Assembly: GCF_009765905.1 (NCBI RefSeq)
Contig: NZ_LMUO01000019.1
Coordinates: forward strand, 53,928-110,292
Length of the DNA stretch: 56,365 bases
Direction of reading: 5' to 3'
From: Mucilaginibacter sp. L196
GTDB lineage: Bacteria; Bacteroidota; Bacteroidia; Sphingobacteriales; Sphingobacteriaceae
Shown here: one piece after another, positions 32,494 to 40,622 of the stretch
Layout of the letters: every line of letters starts with the position of its first letter
Position numbering within the stretch: position 1 is the stretch's first letter
Program-made: the position numbers and the translations under genes
The notes under the pieces: model-generated
What the model was told of the DNA's origin: nothing
Seen by the model: the letters and a program-made list of their open reading frames with translations, nothing else
The model's database searches: none

Positions 32494-33186
32494 ATGACAC
32501 CATTAGAAATTGAGATAAACGGGCTAAAAAAAGAACTTATCAGTATGTGGATATTGGTACAGTCGCAATTAAACAAGGCTAAGGAAGCCATGATCCAGTT
32601 TGATAAGGATCTGGCCCGCGAAGTTTTGATAAAAGAAAAAAGAGTAAACTCTTTTGAGTTAAAGATTGACAGGGATTGCGAAAATATCTTCGCGTTACAT
32701 TGCCCGGTAGCAATCGACCTTAGATTTTTATTAGCAGCTTTAAAAATCAATACCAATTTAGAGCGTATAGGCGATATTGCTGCCAGTATAGCTAAGTATG
32801 TAGTTGATTCATCGGTTAACTTTGATCAGGCGGCTATGGAAAGCACTTCTATGATCCGGATGTATGAAGAAGCCGTGAATATATTGATTGACACCCGTAC
32901 CGCTTTTGAAAAAGAAGATACCGTATTGGCACGTAGCATATTTAAACGTGACGATGTGTTAGATAATATTAATGATGCCGCACCAACTACGGTTGCTGAC
33001 GTTATAAAAGCTGATATTGACAGTTTGCCTGAGGCGCTTTACATTTTATCCATCATCCGTAAACTGGAGCGGGTAGGCGATCAATCAAAGAACATAGCAG
33101 AAGAAATTATTTTTTATGTTGAGGCCAAGATCCTTAAACATTATGAGAGCGGCCGCGAAGATTTGGCCGATGAAGAGCAACAATAG
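32494..33186 (+). CDS. phoU: Phosphate signalling complex regulator PhoU
   Basis: A 230-residue six-helix protein that couples PstB activity to phosphate signalling. I start at the ATG of MTPLEIEINGL. An in-frame TTG/ATG-like start 30 nt upstream would add hydrophobic residues foreign to the family. The metal-binding helix motifs are ERIGDIAASIAKY in the first half and ERVGDQSKNIAEEI in the second, the duplicated E-x-x-x-D pattern of PhoU. It ends the pst operon and is followed by a terminator hairpin. Confidence 0.93.
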   Translation: MTPLEIEINGLKKELISMWILVQSQLNKAKEAMIQFDKDLAREVLIKEKRVNSFELKIDRDCENIFALHCPVAIDLRFLLAALKINTNLERIGDIAASIAKYVVDSSVNFDQAAMESTSMIRMYEEAVNILIDTRTAFEKEDTVLARSIFKRDDVLDNINDAAPTTVADVIKADIDSLPEALYILSIIRKLERVGDQSKNIAEEIIFYVEAKILKHYESGREDLADEEQQ

Positions 33187-33215
33187 GTTAGTTGAATAAG
33201 TTTGATTTGATTTTT

Positions 33216-33244
33216 AAGAGGCAGGTTTTATACCTGCCTTTTTT
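33216..33244 (+). terminator. Rho-independent terminator after phoU
   Basis: The stem AGGCAGG/CCTGCCT (33219-33225 with 33233-33239) and its TTTTATA loop are followed by a T-run. It is placed 30 nt after the phoU stop and immediately before the end of the opposing acr3 gene. Confidence 0.85.
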
Positions 33245-33250
33245 GTTGGT

Positions 33251-34315
33251 TTAATTTGATGGATAAAGTCTTCTCTTCAACCAAAAAGCTACATTAACCA
33301 ATGCTATTAGAGCAGGTACTTCAACCAATGGACCTATCACTCCCACAAATGCTTGTCCGCTATTAATGCCGAATACACCTATCGCGACAGCAATAGCTAA
33401 TTCGAAATTATTACCCGCAGCGGTAAAGGATATGGCAGCATTTTGCGAATAATCAGCGCCAAGGTATCTGCCTAAAAAGAAACTGGCTAAAAACATAATG
33501 GCAAAGTAAACCACCAACGGCAAGGCGATCCGCAATACATCAAAAGGAATAGCCACAATCAATTTACCTTTAAGACTGAACATTACAATGATGGTAAACA
33601 GTAAAGCAACCAATGTGATGGGCGATATAAAAGGAATGAATTTCCACTGATACCAATCTTTGCCTTTTGCTTTTATTAATAGGTATCGGCTACTAAAACC
33701 TGCAATAAATGGTATTCCCAAATACGCTGCCACCGACTTTGCAATCGCGCCAATGGTAACATTGATCTCGGAACCTTTGAACCCGAGAAGCGGTAGCAGA
33801 ATAGTAATAAACAACCAGGCGTACACGCTGTAAAGCAATACCTGGAAAATGCTGTTGATGGCTACTAAGCCTGCGGCATATTCACGGTTGCCATCGGCTA
33901 ATTCGTTCCATACCAATACCATGGCTATGCAGCGGGCGATACCTATAAGGATAAGTCCGATCATATACTGCGGATAATTATGCAGGAATATTATCGCCAG
34001 TGTAAACATTAATATAGGTCCGATGATCCAATTAAGCAGGAGGGATGCACCTAATATTTTGGTATTGCTGAATACTTTGCCAATGGTTTCGTAATTAACC
34101 TTAGCCAATGGCGGATATAGCATTAATATTAAACCGATAGCTAAGGGAATATTGGTTGTTCCGCTGGAATATGAATTGATGAATGCAGGTGCCGATGGTA
34201 TGAAATAACCCAGGGCAATACCTATGCCCATTGCTATAAAAATCCATAGGGTTAGGTAGCTATCCAAAAAAGATAACTTTTTTCGCTGGGTTGGGTTACA
34301 GTTATTTGCGCTCAT
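33251..34315 (-). CDS. acr3: ACR3-family arsenite efflux transporter
   Basis: A 354-residue membrane protein with ten helices of the ACR3/bile-acid transporter superfamily. The start SFLDSYLTLWIFIAMGIGIALGYF and the segments GIARCIAMVLVWNELADGNREYAAGLVAINSIFQ (with the functional cysteine in ARCIAMV) and FTAAGNNFELAIAVAIGVFG are diagnostic. It exports arsenite, and possibly antimonite, using proton-motive force. It is the last gene of the ars operon and lies 4 nt after arsC, so the reductase product is passed directly to the pump genetically and perhaps physically. Confidence 0.95.
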   Translation of the reverse strand: MSANNCNPTQRKKLSFLDSYLTLWIFIAMGIGIALGYFIPSAPAFINSYSSGTTNIPLAIGLILMLYPPLAKVNYETIGKVFSNTKILGASLLLNWIIGPILMFTLAIIFLHNYPQYMIGLILIGIARCIAMVLVWNELADGNREYAAGLVAINSIFQVLLYSVYAWLFITILLPLLGFKGSEINVTIGAIAKSVAAYLGIPFIAGFSSRYLLIKAKGKDWYQWKFIPFISPITLVALLFTIIVMFSLKGKLIVAIPFDVLRIALPLVVYFAIMFLASFFLGRYLGADYSQNAAISFTAAGNNFELAIAVAIGVFGINSGQAFVGVIGPLVEVPALIALVNVAFWLKRRLYPSN

Positions 34316-34319
34316 TGGC

Positions 34320-34736
34320 TTACGATAAATGTTCGTTTACGAAACTTTCGGAGTATGCTTTTATCATATCCCTTACGCTTCTAAATTCATCCATCACCTC
34401 GTTTAAATCGCCGGTAGCTTTTGCCGGGTCAGGGAAGTTTTTGTGAAAACGTTGTGCTTTGGTTGGGAAATAAGGGCAGTTCTCCTTCGCGTTATCACAA
34501 ACCGTTATTACAAAGTCGAAAGCAATATTCATGTATTCATCAATGTTATTGGAGGTATGTTTGGATATATCTATGCCACCCTCGGCCATAACCTGTATAG
34601 CTTTTGGGTTAACACCATGGGTTTCTATCCCGGCGCTGTAAACATTTGCTTTGTTGTTTGCAAAGTGCCTTAAATAACCCTCGGCTATCTGGCTGCGGCA
34701 ACTGTTGCCAGTGCATAGTACTAATATGTTTTTCAT
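34320..34736 (-). CDS. arsC: Arsenate reductase, low-molecular-weight phosphatase type
   Basis: A 138-residue reductase that converts arsenate to arsenite for export. The N-terminal P-loop LCTGNSCRS has the CX5R motif with nucleophile C8 and R14. Two further redox cysteines are in ITVCDNAKENCPYFP, as in thioredoxin-coupled ArsC. The conserved DFVITVCD and a late DP (NFPDPAK) complete the family pattern. I use the ATG of MKNILVLC rather than an in-frame start 21 nt earlier that would run into the upstream gene. Confidence 0.94.
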   Translation of the reverse strand: MKNILVLCTGNSCRSQIAEGYLRHFANNKANVYSAGIETHGVNPKAIQVMAEGGIDISKHTSNNIDEYMNIAFDFVITVCDNAKENCPYFPTKAQRFHKNFPDPAKATGDLNEVMDEFRSVRDMIKAYSESFVNEHLS

Positions 34737-34747
34737 TTGTGTGTTAA

Positions 34748-35275
34748 TTAACAACATCCCGATCCTGGTGCGCAGCTATTTGCCCCTGCCAGGTTTTTTA
34801 ATTCTACTTTTGGCTTATCAGTGCCGCAGCTATCGCCACGGTTAATGGCTTTGCATTGCACAGCATCCGGTCGCAGGTCAATAACCAAGTCGTCGCCATC
34901 TATTATAATTTCATTCGGAAACATTTGGCGGGTATCAAAATCAGAATTACCAAATTCAATTTTCACTATTCCATCTGATGCTAATTTTAGTTTTTGCTCC
35001 ACCACGTCAATAATTGTTAAAGCCTTTTTAGCCTTCATGGGCTTACGCTGATGCTGGCCAATTGGCTCCCATAGCTGAACAACTATTTCTGTCCAACCAC
35101 TTAGTACTCCGCCGCAATCAACTGATGTGATAGGTGCTTGTTTAATCTCTGTAATGTGATAGGATGCATCAACCAGTTTATTCTCCGCATACTTAAATTG
35201 CAGGTTCAACTCAGGGTTTTGTATTAATGTATCCTTAAATGTTTGCCAGTTTGTTGTTTGGGTAGTATTCATCAT
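34748..35275 (-). CDS. DUF6428-type protein of ars operons, cysteine-rich tail
   Basis: A 175-residue protein of a family found in Bacteroidota arsenic operons (I recognise it as DUF6428-like; the function is unknown). The body (MNTTQTTNWQTFKDTL ... DDLVIDLRPDAVQCKAI) looks like a small globular alpha/beta domain. The tail contains CGTDKPKVELKNLAGANSCAP and ends GSGCC, giving about five cysteines in the last 35 residues. A role in binding arsenite or delivering it is a reasonable inference. It lies between arsR and arsC, 12 nt before arsC. The start is the first of two adjacent ATGs. Confidence 0.75.
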   Translation of the reverse strand: MMNTTQTTNWQTFKDTLIQNPELNLQFKYAENKLVDASYHITEIKQAPITSVDCGGVLSGWTEIVVQLWEPIGQHQRKPMKAKKALTIIDVVEQKLKLASDGIVKIEFGNSDFDTRQMFPNEIIIDGDDLVIDLRPDAVQCKAINRGDSCGTDKPKVELKNLAGANSCAPGSGCC

Positions 35276-35286
35276 CTTTTTATTTA

Positions 35287-35302
35287 ATTGTAATATTACG
35301 AT
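35287..35302. promoter_or_regulatory. Second candidate ArsR operator, inside the ars operon
   Basis: ATTGTAATATTACGAT is a near-palindrome around GTAATATTAC. It shares the 15-mer AATATTACGATTGAT with the site at 35657. It sits between arsR and the DUF6428 gene, 12 nt before the latter's start codon, where a repressor could control the downstream genes separately. Confidence 0.55.
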
Positions 35303-35320
35303 TGATCGAATCAAATTTTT

Positions 35321-35650
35321 TTAACAGCAGGTTTTGGGATTCTTATATGCTCCAAAGAAATTACCTAATTCTTTATTCAGCATTGACCATGCTGTGGGCT
35401 CAATACAATAACAAACACTTACACCTTCGATAGTGCCTTGTATTAAACCCGCGTTTTTAAGCTCTTTTAAATGCTGCGATATAGTTGCTTGTGCCAGCCC
35501 TAGTTCTTCAACTAAATCGCCACAAATACAGGCGTTAGCATTTATTATATGTTGCAGAATGGCAATGCGCGCCGGGTGTGCCATTGCTTTAAGCATTAGC
35601 GCCAGCTTGTTTTGCTCATCAGTAAATATTTCAGTTTTGGTAGTTCCCAT
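35321..35650 (-). CDS. arsR: ArsR-family arsenic-responsive repressor
   Basis: A 109-residue winged-helix repressor. The DNA-binding part reads LAQATISQHLKELKNAGLIQG. Likely metalloid-sensing cysteines are in NACICGDLVEEL (helix 3 position), in VCYCIEP after the wing, and in the C-terminal KTCC. Arsenite binding should release the protein from DNA and switch on the operon it heads. A near-palindromic site sits just upstream of the start codon and a second copy follows the gene. Confidence 0.93.
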   Translation of the reverse strand: MGTTKTEIFTDEQNKLALMLKAMAHPARIAILQHIINANACICGDLVEELGLAQATISQHLKELKNAGLIQGTIEGVSVCYCIEPTAWSMLNKELGNFFGAYKNPKTCC

Positions 35651-35656
35651 ATTTGT

Positions 35657-35672
35657 ATCGCAATATTACGAT
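35657..35672. promoter_or_regulatory. Candidate ArsR operator upstream of arsR
   Basis: ATCGCAATATTACGAT reads the same on both strands at 14 of 16 positions and lies 6 nt upstream of the arsR start, in the promoter/leader. The overlapping 15-mer AATATTACGATTGAT (35662-35676) recurs exactly at 35292-35306. Confidence 0.6.
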
Positions 35673-35775
35673 TGATTGTTGATATTTGCAATAATTAGAG
35701 ACTGTTTTTTACTTTACAGATGTTATTTATCATAAAATAACACAATCACGCCGTTAAAAATCTATTTTTGCGGCT

Positions 35776-36420
35776 ATGAGTATCTCACTAAAAAATAAAT
35801 TCGACAGTATAATTTTTGATCTTGACGGCACACTTTGGGATAGTACCGCTAACGTTGCTGCAGCATGGCAGAAAGCTGAACAACAAGTTAACTATGTGCA
35901 AAAGGAATTTACGGTAGATACCATACGTAGCATCACCGGTATGACTTACAAAGCCATATTTGAAGTTTTATTGCCGGAACTTGATGAAAATCAGCGTGAA
36001 GAGTTTAAGGCTATAGCCGCCAAATATGAGATTGAAATGCTGGATGAAAAGGGAGGCGAGCTTTATCCGCAACTTGAGTTTGTACTACAAGCCCTGCAAA
36101 CTAAATACAAGTTATTTATTGTGAGTAATTGCCAGAGTAATTACATCGAGACTTTCCTGAATTTTAGTCAGCTTGGGCATTACTTTTTAGGCCACCAGTG
36201 TTACGGTACCAAGAACGCACCTAAGGCTGAGAATATTATGGATATTGTTAATGATCATAACCTTAAAGCGCCGGTTTATGTTGGCGATACCATGGGCGAT
36301 TTTACCAGCGCGCACAAAGCCGGCGTGCCTTTTATTTTTGCCGATTATGGTTTTGGTAAGGTAGAGGAAGGCCAGATAGCCACGATTGAGCATTTTACCG
36401 ATCTGCTGGAAATACTTTAG
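35776..36420 (+). CDS. HAD-family hydrolase, phosphoglycolate-phosphatase-like
   Basis: A 214-residue HAD IA protein with motif I FDLDGTLWDS (D15, D17), motif II YKLFIVSNCQSNYIETFL, a motif III lysine in GTKNAPKAENI and motif IV VYVGDTMGDFTSAHKAG. The pattern is closest to Gph/PgmB-type phosphatases. It stands alone on the plus strand between the ars operon and a SnoaL-like gene. The substrate is unknown. Confidence 0.88.
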   Translation: MSISLKNKFDSIIFDLDGTLWDSTANVAAAWQKAEQQVNYVQKEFTVDTIRSITGMTYKAIFEVLLPELDENQREEFKAIAAKYEIEMLDEKGGELYPQLEFVLQALQTKYKLFIVSNCQSNYIETFLNFSQLGHYFLGHQCYGTKNAPKAENIMDIVNDHNLKAPVYVGDTMGDFTSAHKAGVPFIFADYGFGKVEEGQIATIEHFTDLLEIL

Positions 36421-36503
36421 TGATTATAATTAGTTAGACCGTTTGGTTGTAACAACCAAGATTGCTGTAACCCTAATAACAAAAGCTCAGGCAAATTAAT
36501 ACC

Positions 36504-36842
36504 ATGACCATAGAACAAGTTGTAGAAAAGCAAATGCAGGCCTTCGATAATAGAGATATTGAAAGCATGATGGCCGTATTTAATGATGACATTAAAATAA
36601 TTAGTTTCTCAGATAATAAAACCTTAATTGATGGTTTTGAAGAATGTGAGAAAATGTATTCAGATTTATTTGAACATTCCCCGAAACTTTATGCGGAGAT
36701 TATAAACACGATTATTTTCGAGAACAAAGCCATTGTTCATGAATTTATTTTTGGAAGAAACGGGAGCGATAAAAAAACGGAACAGGTAATTATTTTTGAA
36801 GTAGAAAACGAAAAAATAAGTAAAATCAGCATAATAAGATAA
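36504..36842 (+). CDS. SnoaL/NTF2-like family protein
   Basis: A 112-residue protein with the NTF2 cone fold pattern: an N-terminal helix (TIEQVVEKQMQAFDNRDIESMMAVFNDDIKII), a short helical stretch (GFEECEKMYSDLFEHSPKLYAEII), then strands ending in VIIFEVENEKISKISIIR. Such proteins are small steroid-isomerase-like enzymes or ligand binders; no activity can be inferred. It is a single gene 83 nt after the HAD gene. Confidence 0.85.
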   Translation: MTIEQVVEKQMQAFDNRDIESMMAVFNDDIKIISFSDNKTLIDGFEECEKMYSDLFEHSPKLYAEIINTIIFENKAIVHEFIFGRNGSDKKTEQVIIFEVENEKISKISIIR

Positions 36843-36866
36843 GCAATGTCTTTCAACTTACCATTC

Positions 36867-38039
36867 TTACTGATCGCAAACTAAACTTTCCATTACCAAA
36901 ATAGCTGCACCTATCAATTCGGCATCAAAACCGAGTTCTGATATTAATAACTCAGTACTCGCTACCAAACGAGGTATACAATATTTATTTAAAGCCTGTT
37001 GTATTGGCGCTAATAATATTTTACCAACTATAGCGCCACGGCCGCTTAGTACAATACTTGCGGGGTTCATAATATGGATAAGAATAGCCAGTGCTTTACC
37101 TATCTTATAACCAGAATCCGACAATAATTCTATAGCAAACTGATCGCCTGCGTTTGCTGCGTCCATTATTGCATCGCCAACTAATTTGGGATGATTCTCC
37201 TCGGTATATTTTAAAGAAGATACGCGGCCTTCTTTTATACCTTCTATAGCTTTTTGCACAACAACCAGCAAGGATGCTTCAATTTCTAAACAGCCACGTT
37301 TACCACAGCTACATAGCGCGTTGCTGTCTGATATAGGGATGTGGCTAAACTCACCCGCAAAACCGTTATGCCCCCGGTATAAGTCATCATTCACAATCAT
37401 TCCCAAACCTATACCCCAGCCCAGATTAATAACCATAACGTCTTTACGGTTTTTCGCAATACCAAAACGCTGTTCAGCAAGCGCAATAAGACTTGAATCG
37501 TTATCGATACAAGTTGGGATCCCTGTTTCCTGTGTTAACAGATGGGTTAAGCTTTCGCCGCCGGCATCAAGGTGGGTGTAGTTTATGCCTTCAATTACAT
37601 TAATAAACCCGGGCATTCCTATGCCTATGCCTGCAAATTTATCTTTAGGGATACCGGTACTTTTTACATATTGGTTTATGTAAGATATTAGTTTAGGCAA
37701 CGCGTTGGGGTTATCCATTAACTGCAACTCAACCACCATCATATCACCAACTGAATTGTTAAGTAAATCAGTTAGCTGGATACGGGTTGTAAATTGATCC
37801 ATGGCCACAGTTAAAATGTACATGGCATCTCCTTTTATGGAATATACCTGCGGCCTGCGGCCGCCGCTTGAGCGCGCGTAACCATCTTCCATTACCAGGC
37901 CATCTTCAATCAATTCAGCAATGGCTTTTGCTGTTGAAGGAAGGCTTTTATCCAATATTTCACTTAATTCGGCACATGATAGTCCTTTATCAAAATAAAG
38001 ATGCTTAATTATCTGGCTTTTTAGCGGTGAATTTTTCAA
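36867..38039 (-). CDS. ROK-family transcriptional regulator
   Basis: A 390-residue NagC/XylR-like protein. The N-terminal winged helix (CAELSEILDKSLPSTAKAIAELIEDGLVMEDGYARSSGGRRP) is followed by a ROK sugar-kinase-like domain. That domain has GIGIGMPGFINVIEG, DNDSSLIALAEQRFG, NLGWGIGLGMIVNDDLYRG, and the zinc-binding cysteine motif CSCGKRGCLE, in which the third cysteine is followed by LE. It most likely represses a sugar- or aminosugar-utilisation set, but no such genes are adjacent. It is a single leftward gene. Confidence 0.92.
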   Translation of the reverse strand: MKNSPLKSQIIKHLYFDKGLSCAELSEILDKSLPSTAKAIAELIEDGLVMEDGYARSSGGRRPQVYSIKGDAMYILTVAMDQFTTRIQLTDLLNNSVGDMMVVELQLMDNPNALPKLISYINQYVKSTGIPKDKFAGIGIGMPGFINVIEGINYTHLDAGGESLTHLLTQETGIPTCIDNDSSLIALAEQRFGIAKNRKDVMVINLGWGIGLGMIVNDDLYRGHNGFAGEFSHIPISDSNALCSCGKRGCLEIEASLLVVVQKAIEGIKEGRVSSLKYTEENHPKLVGDAIMDAANAGDQFAIELLSDSGYKIGKALAILIHIMNPASIVLSGRGAIVGKILLAPIQQALNKYCIPRLVASTELLISELGFDAELIGAAILVMESLVCDQ

Positions 38040-38161
38040 ACTGTTATTAAATTAATGGGTGATGAAAATTTATAAAAGTACGCAATGGAATTGCTAAAGC
38101 AAAGTATAAATAAATAGTGCAAATAAGCAATATTTACTGTCACTTTCACGCATAATTATAC

Positions 38162-38194
38162 AAAAAAAGCGCCGAGTTAATACCACGGCGCTTT
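38162..38194 (-). terminator. Rho-independent terminator of the YceI gene
   Basis: The stem AAAGCGCCG/CGGCGCTTT has an 11-nt loop. The A-run on the plus strand becomes the T-run on the minus strand after the yceI-like gene, whose stop is 19 nt away. Confidence 0.85.
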
Positions 38195-38212
38195 CAAATA
38201 TATTTGAGCGGT

Positions 38213-38788
38213 TTATTTTGCTACTGCAAATTCACCATCAGCTTTAATGGTAACATCATCGCTCAGGATAGCATTTGGATACATACCACCAATGTTAAAT
38301 GCTGCACGGCTGATAGTTCCGGTTAATTGGAAACCTGCATCATTAGCTTTGCTCATTGGGTTAACAATGGTTCCGCGGTACCAAAGGTCAAGCGTTACCA
38401 ATTTGGTTATGCCATGTATAGTTAAATTACCGCTTAATTTATAATGGTTAGCTGTTGTTTTAACAATACGGGTGCTGGTGAACGTAAGGGTTGGATTAAC
38501 AGCAGCGTTAAAGAAATGATCTGATTTTAAATCGCCATCGCGCATATCATTTCCGGTGTTGATAGAAGCTACATTTGCGGTAAGGTCAAATTTAGCATCG
38601 CTGAAATCAGGTTTTGTAGTGGTGATGGTTACATCAAAGTCTTTAAAGTTACCGTCAACGTCAGATACGGCCATGTGAGTGATAGTAAATTGCAAGCGAG
38701 CATGTGCTTTGTCAACTTTCCAGGTAGTTTGTGCAAATACCGCGGTTTGTAATAACACAGCAGCAGCTAATAGAATTAATTTTTTCAT
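38213..38788 (-). CDS. YceI-family periplasmic lipid-binding protein
   Basis: A 191-residue exported protein with a signal peptide ending VFAQ|TT. The mature protein is a YceI lipocalin-like barrel: TWKVDKAHARLQFTITHMAVSDVDGNFKDFDVTI at the start, then LKSDHFFNAAVNPTLTFTSTRI and KLSGNLTIHGITKLVTLDL in the middle. YceI proteins bind polyisoprenoids or amphiphilic ligands in the periplasm. It is a single gene with its own terminator. Confidence 0.94.
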   Translation of the reverse strand: MKKLILLAAAVLLQTAVFAQTTWKVDKAHARLQFTITHMAVSDVDGNFKDFDVTITTTKPDFSDAKFDLTANVASINTGNDMRDGDLKSDHFFNAAVNPTLTFTSTRIVKTTANHYKLSGNLTIHGITKLVTLDLWYRGTIVNPMSKANDAGFQLTGTISRAAFNIGGMYPNAILSDDVTIKADGEFAVAK

Positions 38789-38991
38789 GTTGTTTTTTGT
38801 TCTTGAATATTTTAATCAAATGTAGGATAGTTATTTTTATTTAAATGTTTAAACATGTAAATTTATTGTCATATAAATTAGGTTAATTTATGGCTATTTT
38901 ATGCTATATTCATAGCATAATCAGTGTTTTAGGATATGAAAAAAAATAATTACGTTTGATGCTTAACTGATCGAAATTATTAAAAACATTT

Positions 38992-40524
38992 ATGCGATTT
39001 AAAAAGCCACTTGATAAGCTATTACAAGAAGCCGCTGAAACAGGCGAAGGTACGTTAAAAAGAACATTAGGAGCAGGTAATTTGGTTGCCCTGGGCATCG
39101 GCGCCATCATTGGAGCCGGATTATTTGTAAGAACCGCTGCTGCAGCCGCAGATCATGCCGGTCCATCTGTAACATTAGCATTTATACTTGCCGCAGTAGG
39201 TTGCGGACTTGCCGGTTTATGCTATGCAGAGTTTGCCGCCATGATACCAATTGCAGGTAGTGCTTACACCTATTCATATGCTACAATGGGCGAAATGGTA
39301 GCCTGGATTATAGGATGGGATTTAGTACTGGAATATGCCGTTGGTGCAGCCACCGTATCTATCGCCTGGTCTGAATATCTGAATAAACTCCTCAATAATT
39401 TTGGTATTAATATACCTTATCAATTCTGCCACTCTCCGTTTCAATCATCATTAGATGGTGTACACGGATTAATAAACATACCTGCGCTATTTATTATAGT
39501 ATGCCTATCCTTAGTGCTTATTCGTGGTACACAGGAGTCAGCAGCATTAAATGGTATCATTGTTATTGTTAAAGTAGCCATAGTTGTATTGTTTATTAGC
39601 ATAGGATGGGGCTTTATGAAGCCGATAAACCATACGCCATATATACCTGTAAATGCTGGTGAGGTAGCGTTTTTCCACGGGCAGAAAAGCTTTCTGGATT
39701 ATTTCGCGAACGACTTCGGGAAGTTTGGTATATCGGGTATAATTAGCGCAGCGGGTGTGGTTTTCTTTGCCTTTATTGGTTTTGATGCCGTATCAACCGC
39801 CGCGCAGGAAGCTAAAAATCCTAAAAGGGATATGCCTATCGGTATATTGGTTTCCTTAGCTATCTGTACAGTTTTATATGTATTATTTGGCCACGTATTA
39901 ACTGGTGTTGCTAATTATAAAGAGTTTGAAGCTGCTGGTAAAGAAGCTTCAGTAGCTTATACCATTGAAACATATATGCAGAGTTACCACTGGTTATCAT
40001 TATTGGTTACTGTAGCTATTCTGTTCGGTTTCTCATCTGTTATATTGGTGATGTTATTGGGCCAGTCAAGAGTATTTTTCTCTATGTCGAAAGATGGATT
40101 GGTACCGCCTGTATTTTCAAAGGTGCATCCGAAATTCAAAACACCTTATAAATCAAATTTGATATTCTTAGTATTCGTGGGCATTTTTGCAGCGTTTGTG
40201 CCGGGAGATATAGTAGGGGATATGACCAGTATTGGTACCCTGTTTGCGTTCATGCTAGTTTGTATAGGAGTAATGATCCTAAGAAAATCAGACCCTAATA
40301 CACCGCGTCCATTTCGTACGCCATGGGTTCCGTTTGTGCCAATCCTGGGTGCGGTAGTTTGTTTATTAATGATGCTTGGCCTTGGTGAATTTAACTGGTT
40401 ACGTTTAATTATCTGGATGGCTATCGGTTTTGTTGTATATTTTACTTACAGTAAAAAACATTCATTAATACGCAAAGGTGTAGTGGTTTTACCGCATGAT
40501 CCGGAGCGTCCTACGTTAGATTAA
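38992..40524 (+). CDS. APC-superfamily amino acid permease
   Basis: A 510-residue transporter with about 12-14 helices. The first helix contains GAGNLVALGIGAIIGAGLFVRT (the APC substrate-binding GAGLFV motif), then GPSVTLAFILAAVGCGLAGLCYAEFAAMIPIAGSAYTYSYATMGEMVAWIIGWDLVLEYAVGAATVSIAWSEY. This is characteristic of the cationic amino acid transporter (CAT/YfnA) group. A typical C-terminal tail LIRKGVVVLPHDPERPTLD is present. It is an inner-membrane importer or exchanger whose exact amino acid is unknown. It is followed by a terminator and is not part of an operon. Confidence 0.93.
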   Translation: MRFKKPLDKLLQEAAETGEGTLKRTLGAGNLVALGIGAIIGAGLFVRTAAAAADHAGPSVTLAFILAAVGCGLAGLCYAEFAAMIPIAGSAYTYSYATMGEMVAWIIGWDLVLEYAVGAATVSIAWSEYLNKLLNNFGINIPYQFCHSPFQSSLDGVHGLINIPALFIIVCLSLVLIRGTQESAALNGIIVIVKVAIVVLFISIGWGFMKPINHTPYIPVNAGEVAFFHGQKSFLDYFANDFGKFGISGIISAAGVVFFAFIGFDAVSTAAQEAKNPKRDMPIGILVSLAICTVLYVLFGHVLTGVANYKEFEAAGKEASVAYTIETYMQSYHWLSLLVTVAILFGFSSVILVMLLGQSRVFFSMSKDGLVPPVFSKVHPKFKTPYKSNLIFLVFVGIFAAFVPGDIVGDMTSIGTLFAFMLVCIGVMILRKSDPNTPRPFRTPWVPFVPILGAVVCLLMMLGLGEFNWLRLIIWMAIGFVVYFTYSKKHSLIRKGVVVLPHDPERPTLD

Positions 40525-40547
40525 TCCAACAAATTATAACTCATTGT

Positions 40548-40580
40548 AAAAAGGTTCTGAGATTTTTCAGAACCTTTTTT
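40548..40580 (+). terminator. Rho-independent terminator after the permease gene
   Basis: AAAAAGGTTCTGAGATTTTTCAGAACCTTTTTT-type hairpin: GGTTCTGA pairs with TCAGAACC and a T-run follows. It lies 24 nt after the permease stop. Confidence 0.85.
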
Positions 40581-40622
40581 GTTTTAAGTACTTTTACCCC
40601 GGCCTCATCGTTACAACAACCA

